Shown in pieces: positions 54,997 to 63,579 of a stretch of DNA of 64,000 bases. The stretch's first letter is position 1. Every line of letters starts with the position of its first letter. Origin of the DNA: Pseudomonas batumici (GTDB taxonomy: Bacteria; Pseudomonadota; Gammaproteobacteria; Pseudomonadales; Pseudomonadaceae); NCBI RefSeq assembly GCF_000820515.1, contig NZ_JXDG01000070.1, positions 1-64,000 of the forward strand, written 5' to 3'. The notes below the pieces were generated by a model. It was not told the DNA's origin and searched no databases. It saw only the letters and a list, made by a program, of their open reading frames with translations. The translations under genes and the position numbers were made by a program.

Positions 54997-55125
54997 TTGG
55001 AAATTCCTAAGCCGCTGGAACAAACAACCCTTGGGGTGCAACCGGAAAAACGGGTCGGCGCGTGACTAAATGTTTCAAGCCAGTCGCGCAGTCCACACTA
55101 GCTCTACCCAGTGATAAACCAAAAT

Positions 55126-55161
55126 CAATAATTATTGGGTCACTCATAAGCAAAGGCTTAT
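55126..55161. promoter_or_regulatory. two palindromes in the pycA/LysR gap
   Basis: CAATAATTATTG (55126-55137, perfect) and ATAAGCAAAGGCTTAT (55146-55161, perfect 6-bp arms). They are centred 22 bases apart, two helical turns, between pycA and the divergent LysR gene, as expected for LysR recognition and activation sites. Confidence 0.55.
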
Positions 55162-55198
55162 AGTTTGAGGGTTCGCCGCCCCCACGAGTATTCAGAAA

Positions 55199-56161
55199 AT
55201 GCGTAAGTCCTTGATGCGTATGACATTACGCCAGCTCAAGATCTTCAACGAAGTCTGCGATCTGCGTTCCTACAGTCGCGCGGCTGACGAAATGTCTCTC
55301 ACACAACCGGCCGTCAGCCTACAAATTCGTCAGCTGGAAGAGCTGATCGGGCAGCCTTTGTTCGATTACGTCGGCAAAAAGCTCTACATGACCGAAGCGG
55401 CTGAAGCGTTACAGCGGGCCAGTCGGGACATTTTCGGTCGGCTGGAAAACCTCGATATGCAGCTCTCGGACATGCAAGGTTCGCTGCAAGGGCAACTGAA
55501 ACTGGCGGTGGAATCCAGCGCCAAGTATTTCGTGCCGCACCTGTTTGCCGCGTTCAAGCGCCAGCATCCCGAGGTCAACCTGCACCTGACGGTGGTCAAC
55601 CGCGCGCAGGCGATCCGGCGCCTGTCGGACAACCGTGACGACCTGCTGATCATGTCCATGGTGCCCCAGGACATGGGGCTCGAATTCCTGCCGTTCCTGA
55701 ACAACCCGATTGTCGCGGTGGCACGCCCCGATCATCCGCTGTGCCATGGCGGCCCGCTGCGCCTGCAGGACCTGGAGCCATACACGCTATTGATCCGTGA
55801 AGCGGGGTCGGGGACGCGGATGGCCTGCGAGGAGTATTTCAAGGAGAAGCGAGTGCACTTCTCGCAGACACTGGAAGTGACTTCGGGCGAAGCCCAGCGC
55901 GAAAGTGTGGTGGCGGGGCTGGGCCTGGCCCTGTTGACGCGCCATGCCCTGAGCCTGGAACTGGCGACCGGCGTGCTCCGGGAACTGCCGGTGGAAGAAC
56001 TGCCGCTCTATCGCAGTTGGTGCGTGGTTCAGGCCAAGGACAAACGCCTGTCGCCGGTCGCCCATGCGTTCCTGGGGTTTATTCGCAGTGAACGGTTACA
56101 AATCAGCGGGCTGGCTGAGCGCTTCGACGGTCGGTTACCAAATCAGCCTGCCAGTAATTGA
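55199..56161 (+). CDS. LysR-family regulator of the pyc operon (CbbR-like)
   Basis: 320-residue LysR-type regulator: N-terminal winged helix (LRQLKIFNEVCDLRSYSRAADEMSLTQPAVSLQIRQLEELIGQPLFDYVGKK), then the co-inducer domain (about 95-300). The DNA-binding part is of the CbbR/CysB-like group that often controls carboxylation genes. Divergent from pycA with palindromes between, so control of pyruvate carboxylase is probable. In-frame ATGs at 55199, 55214 and 55220 are all possible starts. Confidence 0.9.
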   Translation: MRKSLMRMTLRQLKIFNEVCDLRSYSRAADEMSLTQPAVSLQIRQLEELIGQPLFDYVGKKLYMTEAAEALQRASRDIFGRLENLDMQLSDMQGSLQGQLKLAVESSAKYFVPHLFAAFKRQHPEVNLHLTVVNRAQAIRRLSDNRDDLLIMSMVPQDMGLEFLPFLNNPIVAVARPDHPLCHGGPLRLQDLEPYTLLIREAGSGTRMACEEYFKEKRVHFSQTLEVTSGEAQRESVVAGLGLALLTRHALSLELATGVLRELPVEELPLYRSWCVVQAKDKRLSPVAHAFLGFIRSERLQISGLAERFDGRLPNQPASN

Positions 56162-56294
56162 GGGCGGCGATTTCCTGTTGCAGCTGGCGCAGTTCGTTGC
56201 GGTCTTCGATTGCACGACGGAACTCCATGCGGCGCTGGTCTTCCTGCTGCCGACGGGTTTTGACGCTGCTTTGCTCTTCGTGGTGCCGGGCCAT
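56103..56294 (-). CDS. small highly charged helical protein
   Basis: 63 residues, rich in Arg, Gln and Glu, predicted as one long helix or coiled coil (RRQQEDQRRMEFRRAIEDRNELRQLQQEIAALN). A good ribosome site (GGGAG, eight bases before ATG) supports it. Its 3' end overlaps the convergent LysR gene by 59 bp. It recalls the short basic PA3496-type proteins of pseudomonads, but I cannot assign it; the function is unknown. Confidence 0.6.
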   Translation of the reverse strand: MARHHEEQSSVKTRRQQEDQRRMEFRRAIEDRNELRQLQQEIAALNYWQADLVTDRRSAQPAR

Positions 56295-56388
56295 TTCGAG
56301 TCTCCCAGGGTGGATACGGGAGTTTCAAGATGGACGCCTGGCGTTACGATTTGGCGGCAGGTGGGTGACAGGCAGATGAAATTGCCTA

Positions 56389-57255
56389 TCAGTCGTCCAG
56401 GGCTTTTACCGACTTGGGCGACAGCCGCAGGCTGCGCAAGCTGCGCTTGACGCTCTTGAGGTGGTTGACCAGGCTCGGCCCACGGGCCATGGCCACGCCC
56501 ATGGCCAGCACATCGATCACCACCAGGTGGGCGATACGCGAGGTCAGCGGCGTATAGATCTCGGTGTCTTCATGCACGTCGATGGCCAGGTTCACCGTCG
56601 ACAGCTCGGCCAGCGGCGTCTGGCTCGGGCACAGGGTGATCAGGGTCGCGCCGCTTTCACGCACCAGGTTGGCGGTGATCAGCAGGTCCTTGGAGCGGCC
56701 CGACTGGGAAATGCAGATCGCCACGTCGGTGGGCTTGAGTGTCACCGCCGACATCGCCTGCATGTGCGGGTCGGAATACGCCGCCGCCGTCAGCAACAGC
56801 CGGAAGAACTTGTGCTGGGCGTCCGCCGCCACCGCACCGGAAGCACCGAAGCCATAGAACTCCACCCGCTGCGCCGCCGACATGGCGGTCACGGCGCGTT
56901 GCAGCGCGGCCGGATCGAGCTTCTCGCGCACGTCCATCAGGGTGTGCAGGGTGGTGTCGAAGATCTTCAGGCTGTAGTCCGCCACCGAATCGTCTTCGTG
57001 AATCGCGAACTGCCCGAAGCTGGCGCCGGCCGCCAGGCTCTGGGCCAGCTTCAGCTTGAGATCCTGGAAGCCCGAACAGCCGATGGCTCGGCAGAAACGC
57101 ACGATGGTCGGCTCGCTGATGCCCACGCTGTGGGCCAGGTCGGCCATGGAACTGTGCATCACCGCCGCTGGATCGAGCAGGACGTGATCGGCGACCTTGA
57201 GCTCCGACTTGCGCAGCAGGTTGCGAGACTGGGCGATGTGTTGCAACAGATTCAA
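56389..57255 (-). CDS. RpiR/HexR-family transcriptional regulator
   Basis: 288 residues: N-terminal RpiR-type helix-turn-helix (MADLAHSVGISEPTIVRFCRAIGCSGFQDLKLKLAQSL) and a SIS sugar-phosphate isomerase-like domain (about 120-250; YGFGASGAVAADAQHKF, CISQSGRSKDLL). Such regulators sense phosphorylated sugars; HexR responds to KDPG. A perfect palindrome of HexR type lies 45 bp upstream, so autoregulation is likely. It is not beside zwf-pgl-eda here, so it is a second family member like PA5438 rather than classical hexR. Confidence 0.9.
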   Translation of the reverse strand: MNLLQHIAQSRNLLRKSELKVADHVLLDPAAVMHSSMADLAHSVGISEPTIVRFCRAIGCSGFQDLKLKLAQSLAAGASFGQFAIHEDDSVADYSLKIFDTTLHTLMDVREKLDPAALQRAVTAMSAAQRVEFYGFGASGAVAADAQHKFFRLLLTAAAYSDPHMQAMSAVTLKPTDVAICISQSGRSKDLLITANLVRESGATLITLCPSQTPLAELSTVNLAIDVHEDTEIYTPLTSRIAHLVVIDVLAMGVAMARGPSLVNHLKSVKRSLRSLRLSPKSVKALDD

Positions 57256-57299
57256 AGGGCTGGACTCATTGTTATGGGCGAACGCCTGGGATGTAGCAG

Positions 57300-57320
57300 T
57301 CTTGTAGTTATACTACAAGA
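57300..57320 (-). promoter_or_regulatory. HexR-like palindrome upstream of the RpiR gene
   Basis: TTGTAGTTATACTACAA (57302-57318), extended by one more base pair each side, is a perfect inverted repeat around TAT. It fits the TTGT-N9-ACAA form reported for HexR sites, 45 bp before the regulator start. Confidence 0.65.
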
Positions 57321-57404
57321 ATTCGCGGATTGCCCGCTCCATTACGTAACCAACCGCCCCACGATCCTGTCGTGGGGGCATGTAGCCGCCGTGGCGGCCG
57401 GTGC

Positions 57405-60272
57405 TTATGGAAAGCCTTCGCGCAGACGCCGCATCAATTCCTGCGCCGCCACCGGCCGGCTGATCAGGTAGCCCTGCACCTCATCGCAGCCCTGCGCCTT
57501 GAGGAAATCCAGTTGTTCCTGGTTTTCCACGCCCTCGGCCACCACCTTCAGTTCCAGGCTGTGGGCCATGGCGATGATCGCCCGGGTGATCGCCGCGTCT
57601 TCGCTGCCCTCGCCCAGGCCGCGAATAAAGCTCTGGTCGATCTTCACGTAGTCCACCGGGAAGCGCTTGAGGTAACTCAGGGACGAATAGCCGGTACCGA
57701 AGTCATCGATGGCCAGCTTCACCCCCAGGTCGCGCAGTTGCTGGAAGGTGGCGATGATGTGCTCGACGCTGTCGAGCAACTGGCTTTCCGTCAGCTCGAG
57801 CTCCAGCAGCTCCGGAGCCAGGCCGGTTTCCTCCAGCACCTGGCGCACCAGGCTGACCAGCTTGCCCTGGCGCAACTGATGCACCGACAGGTTCACCGAC
57901 ACCCGGATCGCCGCCAGCCCCTCGCGTTGCCACTCACACGCCTGCCAGCAGGCCTGGCGCAGAACAAACTCACCGATCGGTCCGATCAACCCGGTTTCCT
58001 CGGCCAGGCCGATGAAGTCGCCCGGCGGCACCTGGCCCAGGACCGGATGCTCCCAACGCACCAGCGCCTCGGCGGCGTTCACCCGCCCGCTGGCCAGGCA
58101 CAGCTTGGGCTGGTAGAAGACACTCAGTTGCTGCTCTTCGATGGCCTTGCGCAGCTGGTTCTCAAGCTGCAAGCGCTCCAGGGTGCTGGCCTGCAGGCTT
58201 TCGGTGTAAAACTGGAAGTTGTTCCCGCCCAGGTGCTTGGCATGCTGCATGGCGATGTTCGACTGGCTGAGCAGCAGCGGTATTTCCCGCGCATTGTCCG
58301 GTAACAGGCTGATGCCCATGGACGCGCTGACCACCAGTTCGTGCTCCTCGATGGTCACCGGCACCCGCAGCTTGCCGAGCAGGCGGGTCGCTACCCGGGC
58401 CAGGCTCGAGAGATTGCCGTAGGCATCGAACAATACGGCGAACTCGTCCCCGGATAGACGGGCGATGGTGTTGGCTTCCGGCAGGGCGTTGACCAGGCGC
58501 CGGGCCATTTGCTGCAACAACTGGTCGGCCACTTCATGGCCGAGGCTGTCGTTGAGCAGTTTGAAACGGTCCAGGTTGATGTGCAGCAACGCCAGGCTGC
58601 GGCCCCCCTGGCGAACTCGCTGATGGACCTCGTACAGGCGCTCGCGGAACAACGAACGGTTCGCCAACCCGGTCAGTTCGTCGTAGTGGGTCAGGTAGCG
58701 CATGCGCTCTTCGGATTCGCGCCGGGCCGACAGATCGGCGAAGAAGCCCACGATATGACTGACATTTCCCCGCGTATCGCGCACCACATTCAGTTGCAGC
58801 CATTGCGGGTACAGTTCGCCGTTCTTGCGCGCCTCGACCAGTTCACCCTGCCAACTGCCGTGCTGCTCCAGGGCCTGGTGGATGATCGAATAGTGGCGCC
58901 GGGCATCGCGACTGCACGGCAGGTCGACCACATTGCGCCCGAGCATGTCCTCGGGCAGGTAACCGGTCACCCGGCTGAAGGCCTGGTTGATCGCCAGCAG
59001 GACGTAATGCGGGTCGAAAATCACGATGCCTTCGCTGGCCGCCTCGAACACCGTGGCGGCCAGTTGGCGCTGGGCCTCCTGCTCCTTGTGCGCGCTGATA
59101 TCGCGACGGGTGCCGACCATGCGCGACACACGACCGCTGGCGGTGCGTTCGACCGCCCTGCCCCGGTCCTCGATCCAGACCCAGTGGCCATCGCCATGCC
59201 GCACCCGGTACTCGATCACGTAGTCCTCGGTGCGCCCCTTCAGATGCTCCACCAGCGCACGCTTGAGCGCCGGCACATCTTCGGGATGCAGGCGCGGCTT
59301 GAGGTGGCCGAGCACGGCGGTCACGTATTCCGGGTCCAGGCCGAACAGCTCCTTGAGCTGGGTGTGATGCACTTCGTCAGTCTGCAGGTTCCAGTCCCAC
59401 AGCCCCAGCTCACTGGCTTGCAATGCCAGGGCCAGGCGCGTTTCGCTTTTGCTCAGGGCCTGGTTCGCCGCGTCCAGTTCCAGGCTGCGCTGGGCGACCC
59501 GGCTTTCCAGGCCGACCTGGGCCTCGCGCAGTTCCTGTTCGGCCCGGCGACGCTGCTCGATCTCCCGTGCCAGCTCGTGGTTGAGCTGTTCGCTGCGGGT
59601 GTGCGCCTGTTGCAGGCTCTCGATCAGCGCCTGGTTCTGGAAGCGCCGCAACAGGCCGCGCTGGATCAGGCGATTGACCTGCAAGGCCACCACGCTCAGC
59701 GACACCAGCAGGATCAGCCCGAGCCAGCCCCAGCCTTGCTGTTGCTCGCCACCGCCCCAGAACAGGTAGCCGATGGCCGGCAGCAGGCAGGGCAAGGTAA
59801 AGGTCAGGAACGCCGGGATGCTCACGGCATAGGCCACGCTGGCGGAGAGGGTCGCGGCGCCGATCAGGCCAAACACCCAGGCCTGTTCGAGGAAACTGTC
59901 GGTGGGCACCAGGGCGATGCCGGCGCAGGCCAGGGTCAGGCCACTGACCGCCGAGCCCAGCAGGAACATCCGACGCCAGATCGGCTGGGCCTGCCGGCTG
60001 GGCATCGCCGAGTCGAACGCCGCCACCTGGATGACGCGCAAGGCCACCAGCGCCATCAACCACACCAGCCAGATACTGACCAGCAGGTAGCGCTGCGGGC
60101 TCCAGAGCAACCAGGCGCAGACCAGACCGTTCAACAGCATGAATAAAGTCGGCAGCAACGAGCCCTGGTACAGCAGGCGCGTGCGCTCGACCATCAGCTC
60201 AGTGGCGAATTGCTTGCGGATAACCCGCCCAGCCTCCATCGAGGGGCTCAGCGCGTCAAAGCTCTGGGTCAT
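57405..60272 (-). CDS. membrane PAS-GGDEF-EAL protein (cyclic-di-GMP turnover)
   Basis: 955 residues. N-terminal membrane region of about six helices (about 35-205), a coiled coil (about 215-285), two PAS domains with PAC (about 290-400 and 410-525), a GGDEF domain with the signature changed to SGDEF (in RLSGDEFAVLF), and an EAL domain (about 700-945) with EALVRW, NLSVHQ, DDFGTGYSSLSYL, KIDQSF and GVE intact. The EAL side looks catalytically competent as a phosphodiesterase; the GGDEF may be inactive or act as a GTP sensor. No inhibitory RxxD site precedes SGDEF. Start ATG 60272 (MTQSFD) is tentative, as no good ribosome site is visible. Confidence 0.92.
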   Translation of the reverse strand: MTQSFDALSPSMEAGRVIRKQFATELMVERTRLLYQGSLLPTLFMLLNGLVCAWLLWSPQRYLLVSIWLVWLMALVALRVIQVAAFDSAMPSRQAQPIWRRMFLLGSAVSGLTLACAGIALVPTDSFLEQAWVFGLIGAATLSASVAYAVSIPAFLTFTLPCLLPAIGYLFWGGGEQQQGWGWLGLILLVSLSVVALQVNRLIQRGLLRRFQNQALIESLQQAHTRSEQLNHELAREIEQRRRAEQELREAQVGLESRVAQRSLELDAANQALSKSETRLALALQASELGLWDWNLQTDEVHHTQLKELFGLDPEYVTAVLGHLKPRLHPEDVPALKRALVEHLKGRTEDYVIEYRVRHGDGHWVWIEDRGRAVERTASGRVSRMVGTRRDISAHKEQEAQRQLAATVFEAASEGIVIFDPHYVLLAINQAFSRVTGYLPEDMLGRNVVDLPCSRDARRHYSIIHQALEQHGSWQGELVEARKNGELYPQWLQLNVVRDTRGNVSHIVGFFADLSARRESEERMRYLTHYDELTGLANRSLFRERLYEVHQRVRQGGRSLALLHINLDRFKLLNDSLGHEVADQLLQQMARRLVNALPEANTIARLSGDEFAVLFDAYGNLSSLARVATRLLGKLRVPVTIEEHELVVSASMGISLLPDNAREIPLLLSQSNIAMQHAKHLGGNNFQFYTESLQASTLERLQLENQLRKAIEEQQLSVFYQPKLCLASGRVNAAEALVRWEHPVLGQVPPGDFIGLAEETGLIGPIGEFVLRQACWQACEWQREGLAAIRVSVNLSVHQLRQGKLVSLVRQVLEETGLAPELLELELTESQLLDSVEHIIATFQQLRDLGVKLAIDDFGTGYSSLSYLKRFPVDYVKIDQSFIRGLGEGSEDAAITRAIIAMAHSLELKVVAEGVENQEQLDFLKAQGCDEVQGYLISRPVAAQELMRRLREGFP

Positions 60273-60482
60273 GGGCAGTATTCTTATAATGGTTGAGCCA
60301 TAAACGTGGCTGGAGCATACACAAGCATCCGGCAGGACCAAACTGCCCTGGGTCATAAAATGTAATGAATTGGTTTGTACCTGGAACCCTTGTATAGAGC
60401 CGGAGCGAGACACGACGCCGCCTGCAGCCGATGACTGACCGGTCATCACAGCTCATCTTTTTATCGGACGATACGCGTCCCT

Positions 60483-60597
60483 GTGTAGGAGCAGCCGGTC
60501 GACGCTCGATTGCTCGCGATGGTGGCTGGTGCACCGCGGGGTATCAGGCTTGTCGCGTTATCGTTGACGTCCATCGCGAGCAAGCTCGCTCCTACAA
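60483..60597. repeat. second-type REPIN (GCGAGC core) with conserved centre
   Basis: Right end ATCGCGAGCAAGCTCGCTCC, left end a decayed copy (TAGGAGCAGCCGGTCG...). The centre repeats, in opposite orientation, that of 37867-37969 (CGCGGGGTATCAGGCT and CGTTATCGTTGACGTCC). It fills most of the 391-bp gap between the divergent GGDEF/EAL and helicase genes; the rest holds no other recognisable signal. Confidence 0.8.
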
Positions 60598-60663
60598 GGG
60601 CACGCGTCGCCTTGGGCAGCATTAGGGTTTGCCCGGCCACGCCCCGCACCCTAGAATGCGTCG

Positions 60664-62847
60664 ATGCGCGATGATCTCTCCCTTTTGCTGAATTCCCTCA
60701 ACGATGCCCAACGCCAGGCCGTGGCCGCTCCCGTTGGCCGTCAGTTGGTCCTGGCCGGTGCCGGCTCGGGTAAGACCCGGGTGCTGGTGCACCGTATCGC
60801 CTGGCTGATCCAGGTCGAAAACGCCTCGCCCCATTCGATCCTGTCGGTGACCTTCACCAACAAGGCCGCTGCCGAGATGCGCCATCGCATCGAGCAGTTG
60901 CTGGGCATCAGCCCGGCCGGCATGTGGGTCGGCACCTTCCACGGCCTGGCGCACCGCCTGTTGCGGGCGCACTGGCAGGAAGCCGGCCTGAGCCAGACCT
61001 TCCAGATCCTCGACAGCGACGACCAGCAACGACTGGTCAAGCGGGTGATCCGCGACCTTGGCCTGGACGAACAGCGCTGGCCCGCCCGCCAGGCCCAGTG
61101 GTTCATCAACGGCCAGAAGGACGAGGGCCTGCGCCCGCAGCATATCCAGGCCAGCGGCGACCTGTTCCTGGCGACCATGCGCGGTATCTATGAAGCCTAC
61201 GAGGCCGCCTGCGCCCGCGCCGGGGTCATCGACTTCTCCGAACTGCTGCTGCGCGCCCTGGACCTGTGGCGCGACCATCCGGGCCTGCTGGCGCACTACC
61301 AGAAGCGCTTCCGGCACATCCTGGTGGACGAGTTCCAGGATACCAACGCCGTGCAGTACGCCTGGCTGCGCCTGCTGGCCAAGGGCGGCGACAGCCTGAT
61401 GGTGGTGGGCGACGACGACCAGTCGATCTACGGCTGGCGCGGCGCGAAAATCGAGAACATCCACCAGTATTCCGCCGACTTCCCGGACGCCGAGACCATC
61501 CGCCTGGAGCAGAACTACCGCTCCACGGCCGGCATCCTCAAGGCCGCCAACGCCCTGATCGCCCACAACACCGGGCGCCTGGGCAAGGAATTGTGGACCG
61601 ACGGCGGCGACGGCGAGGCGATCAACCTCTACGCTGCCTTCAACGAACACGATGAAGCGCGCTACGTGGTGGAAACCATCGAAAGCGCCCTGAAAACCGG
61701 CCTGGCCCGCAGCGATATCGCCATCCTGTACCGCTCCAACGCCCAGTCCCGGGTGCTCGAAGAGGCCTTGCTGCGCGAACGTATCCCGTACCGCATCTAC
61801 GGCGGCCAGCGCTTCTTCGAACGGGCTGAAATCAAGAACGCCATGGCCTACCTGCGCCTGCTGGAAGGCCGAGGCAACGACGCGGCGCTGGAGCGGGTGA
61901 TCAACGTCCCGGCCCGTGGGATCGGCGAGAAAACCGTCGAGGCCATTCGCGAGCACGCCCGCCACAGCGAGCTGTCGATGTGGGAGGCCATGCGCCAGCT
62001 GGTCGCCAACAAGGGCCTGGCGGGTCGTGCCGCCGGGGCGCTGGGGGTGTTTATCGAGCTGATCGAGGACCTGGCGGCAAAAACCCGGGAAATGCCACTG
62101 CACCTGATGACCCAGGTGGTGATCGAGCAGTCCGGGCTGATCGCCTACCACGAAGCGGAAAAAGGCGAGAAAGGCCAGGCCCGGGTGGAAAACCTCGAGG
62201 AACTGGTCAGCGCCGCCCGCAACTTCGAGGCGGCCGAAGAGGACGCCGAGCTCTCGCCGCTGGCCGCTTTCCTCGGCCACGCCTCGCTGGAGGCCGGCGA
62301 CACCCAGGCCGACGAGCACGAAGACAGCATTCAACTGATGACCCTGCACAGCGCCAAGGGCCTGGAATTCCCCTACGTGTTCCTGGTGGGCATGGAAGAA
62401 GGCCTGTTCCCCCACAAGATGAGCCTGGAAGAACCCGGCCGCCTCGAGGAAGAACGCCGGTTGGCCTACGTGGGCATCACCCGGGCGATGCAGAACCTGG
62501 TGCTGACCTACGCCGAAACCCGACGCCTGTACGGCAGCGAGACCTACAACAAGGTGTCGCGCTTCGTCCGCGAAGTGCCGAAAGGGCTGATCCAGGAGGT
62601 GCGCCTGTCCAACAGCGTCAGCCGACCGTTCGGCGGCGCCCAGGCCCAGGTGAGCAGCAGCCTGTTCGGCGGCAGCGACATCCCGGACACCGGCTTCAGC
62701 CTCGGCCAGACCGTGCGCCACAGCATCTTTGGCGACGGCGTGATCCTCAACTTCGAAGGCGCCGGTGCCCAGGCGCGGGTCCAGGTGAATTTCAGCGAAG
62801 GCAGCAAGTGGCTGATGCTCGGCTACGCCAAGCTGGAAGCGGTCTGA
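60664..62847 (+). CDS. uvrD: UvrD/Rep superfamily I DNA helicase
   Basis: 727-residue ATP-dependent 3'-5' helicase. Motifs in order: Q-motif LNDAQRQAV, I LAGAGSGKT, Ia SVTFTNKAAAEM, TxGx VGTFHGLAHRLL, II VDEFQDTN, III GDDDQSIYGWRGA, IV LEQNYRST, V TLHSAKGLEFPYVFLVGMEEG, VI EERRLAYVGITRA. The C-terminal tail (VRHSIFGDGVILNFEGAGAQARVQVNF) is the UvrD-type domain that contacts RNA polymerase or UvrB. Role in mismatch and excision repair. No clear LexA box was seen upstream. Confidence 0.97.
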   Translation: MRDDLSLLLNSLNDAQRQAVAAPVGRQLVLAGAGSGKTRVLVHRIAWLIQVENASPHSILSVTFTNKAAAEMRHRIEQLLGISPAGMWVGTFHGLAHRLLRAHWQEAGLSQTFQILDSDDQQRLVKRVIRDLGLDEQRWPARQAQWFINGQKDEGLRPQHIQASGDLFLATMRGIYEAYEAACARAGVIDFSELLLRALDLWRDHPGLLAHYQKRFRHILVDEFQDTNAVQYAWLRLLAKGGDSLMVVGDDDQSIYGWRGAKIENIHQYSADFPDAETIRLEQNYRSTAGILKAANALIAHNTGRLGKELWTDGGDGEAINLYAAFNEHDEARYVVETIESALKTGLARSDIAILYRSNAQSRVLEEALLRERIPYRIYGGQRFFERAEIKNAMAYLRLLEGRGNDAALERVINVPARGIGEKTVEAIREHARHSELSMWEAMRQLVANKGLAGRAAGALGVFIELIEDLAAKTREMPLHLMTQVVIEQSGLIAYHEAEKGEKGQARVENLEELVSAARNFEAAEEDAELSPLAAFLGHASLEAGDTQADEHEDSIQLMTLHSAKGLEFPYVFLVGMEEGLFPHKMSLEEPGRLEEERRLAYVGITRAMQNLVLTYAETRRLYGSETYNKVSRFVREVPKGLIQEVRLSNSVSRPFGGAQAQVSSSLFGGSDIPDTGFSLGQTVRHSIFGDGVILNFEGAGAQARVQVNFSEGSKWLMLGYAKLEAV

Positions 62848-62851
62848 GTCA

Positions 62852-62881
62852 CCCCGCCAGGCGTTGCCGCGCCTGGCGGGG
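62852..62881 (+). terminator. stem-loop after uvrD
   Basis: Perfect 12-bp stem CCCCGCCAGGCG (62852-62863) and CGCCTGGCGGGG (62870-62881), 6-base loop, four bases past the uvrD stop. No T-tract follows, so it may be a processing or stability hairpin. Confidence 0.6.
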
Positions 62882-62947
62882 CAACGTCGCCGGCGCTGCC
62901 CGGCGTCACGCCGGTTCCCCATCATTCAATCGAGGTCGCGACACACC

Positions 62948-63388
62948 ATGGGCTCAAGCTTCTTTTCCACGTGGACATTCTGGGCCCTGCTCTCGGCGAC
63001 GTTCGCCGCCCTGACGGCGATCTTCGCCAAGATCGGCATCGACAACGTCAACTCGGACTTCGCCACCCTGCTGCGCACCATCGTGGTATTGGTCAGCCTG
63101 GCCTTGATTTTGTACGCAACGGGCCAATATCAGTCATTGAGTTCGATTTCCGCCAAGAGCTATCTGTTCCTGCTGTTGTCGGGCCTGGCCACCGGTGCGT
63201 CGTGGTTGTGCTACTTCCGCGCACTTAAGGTCGGCCCCGCCTCGCTGGTGGCCCCGGTGGACAAGCTCAGCGTGGTGTTCGTCGCCATCATCGGCGTGCT
63301 GTTGCTGGGCGAGAAGCTCGACCTGCGCCAATGGGGCGGTATCGGCCTGATTACCGCCGGCGTGGTCATGTTGGCCCTCCGACGTTAA
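62948..63388 (+). CDS. EamA-family membrane protein (half-size)
   Basis: 146-residue membrane protein with five hydrophobic segments, one EamA repeat rather than the two in full-length drug/metabolite carriers. Typical motifs: FWALLSATFAALTAIFAKIG, GLATGASWLCYFRALKVGPASLVAPVDKLSVVFVAIIGVLLLGEKL. Such half-size forms probably dimerise. The start at 62948 (MGSSFF) removes a non-protein-like extension. Substrate unknown. Confidence 0.88.
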   Translation: MGSSFFSTWTFWALLSATFAALTAIFAKIGIDNVNSDFATLLRTIVVLVSLALILYATGQYQSLSSISAKSYLFLLLSGLATGASWLCYFRALKVGPASLVAPVDKLSVVFVAIIGVLLLGEKLDLRQWGGIGLITAGVVMLALRR

Positions 63389-63579
63389 TCGGGGACATTT
63401 CACACAGGGTTTATCGACTCGACTGACGAAACAAACGGCATCGGCGCATTGGCCTTTCATGAAACCTTCAGGTGGGGCATGGGAGGATCAGGCAAAAGCC
63501 GGAAACACTCTCGCGCTAGCCAGTAACATTTCACCTGTGCAGTATGGCGCGCGTGCACTCCACAAACGGGAATACCCTT

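Noticed and set aside
60622..62925. 767-codon minus-strand frame opposite uvrD
   Set aside because: Shadow of the helicase gene, whose motifs are all on the plus strand.
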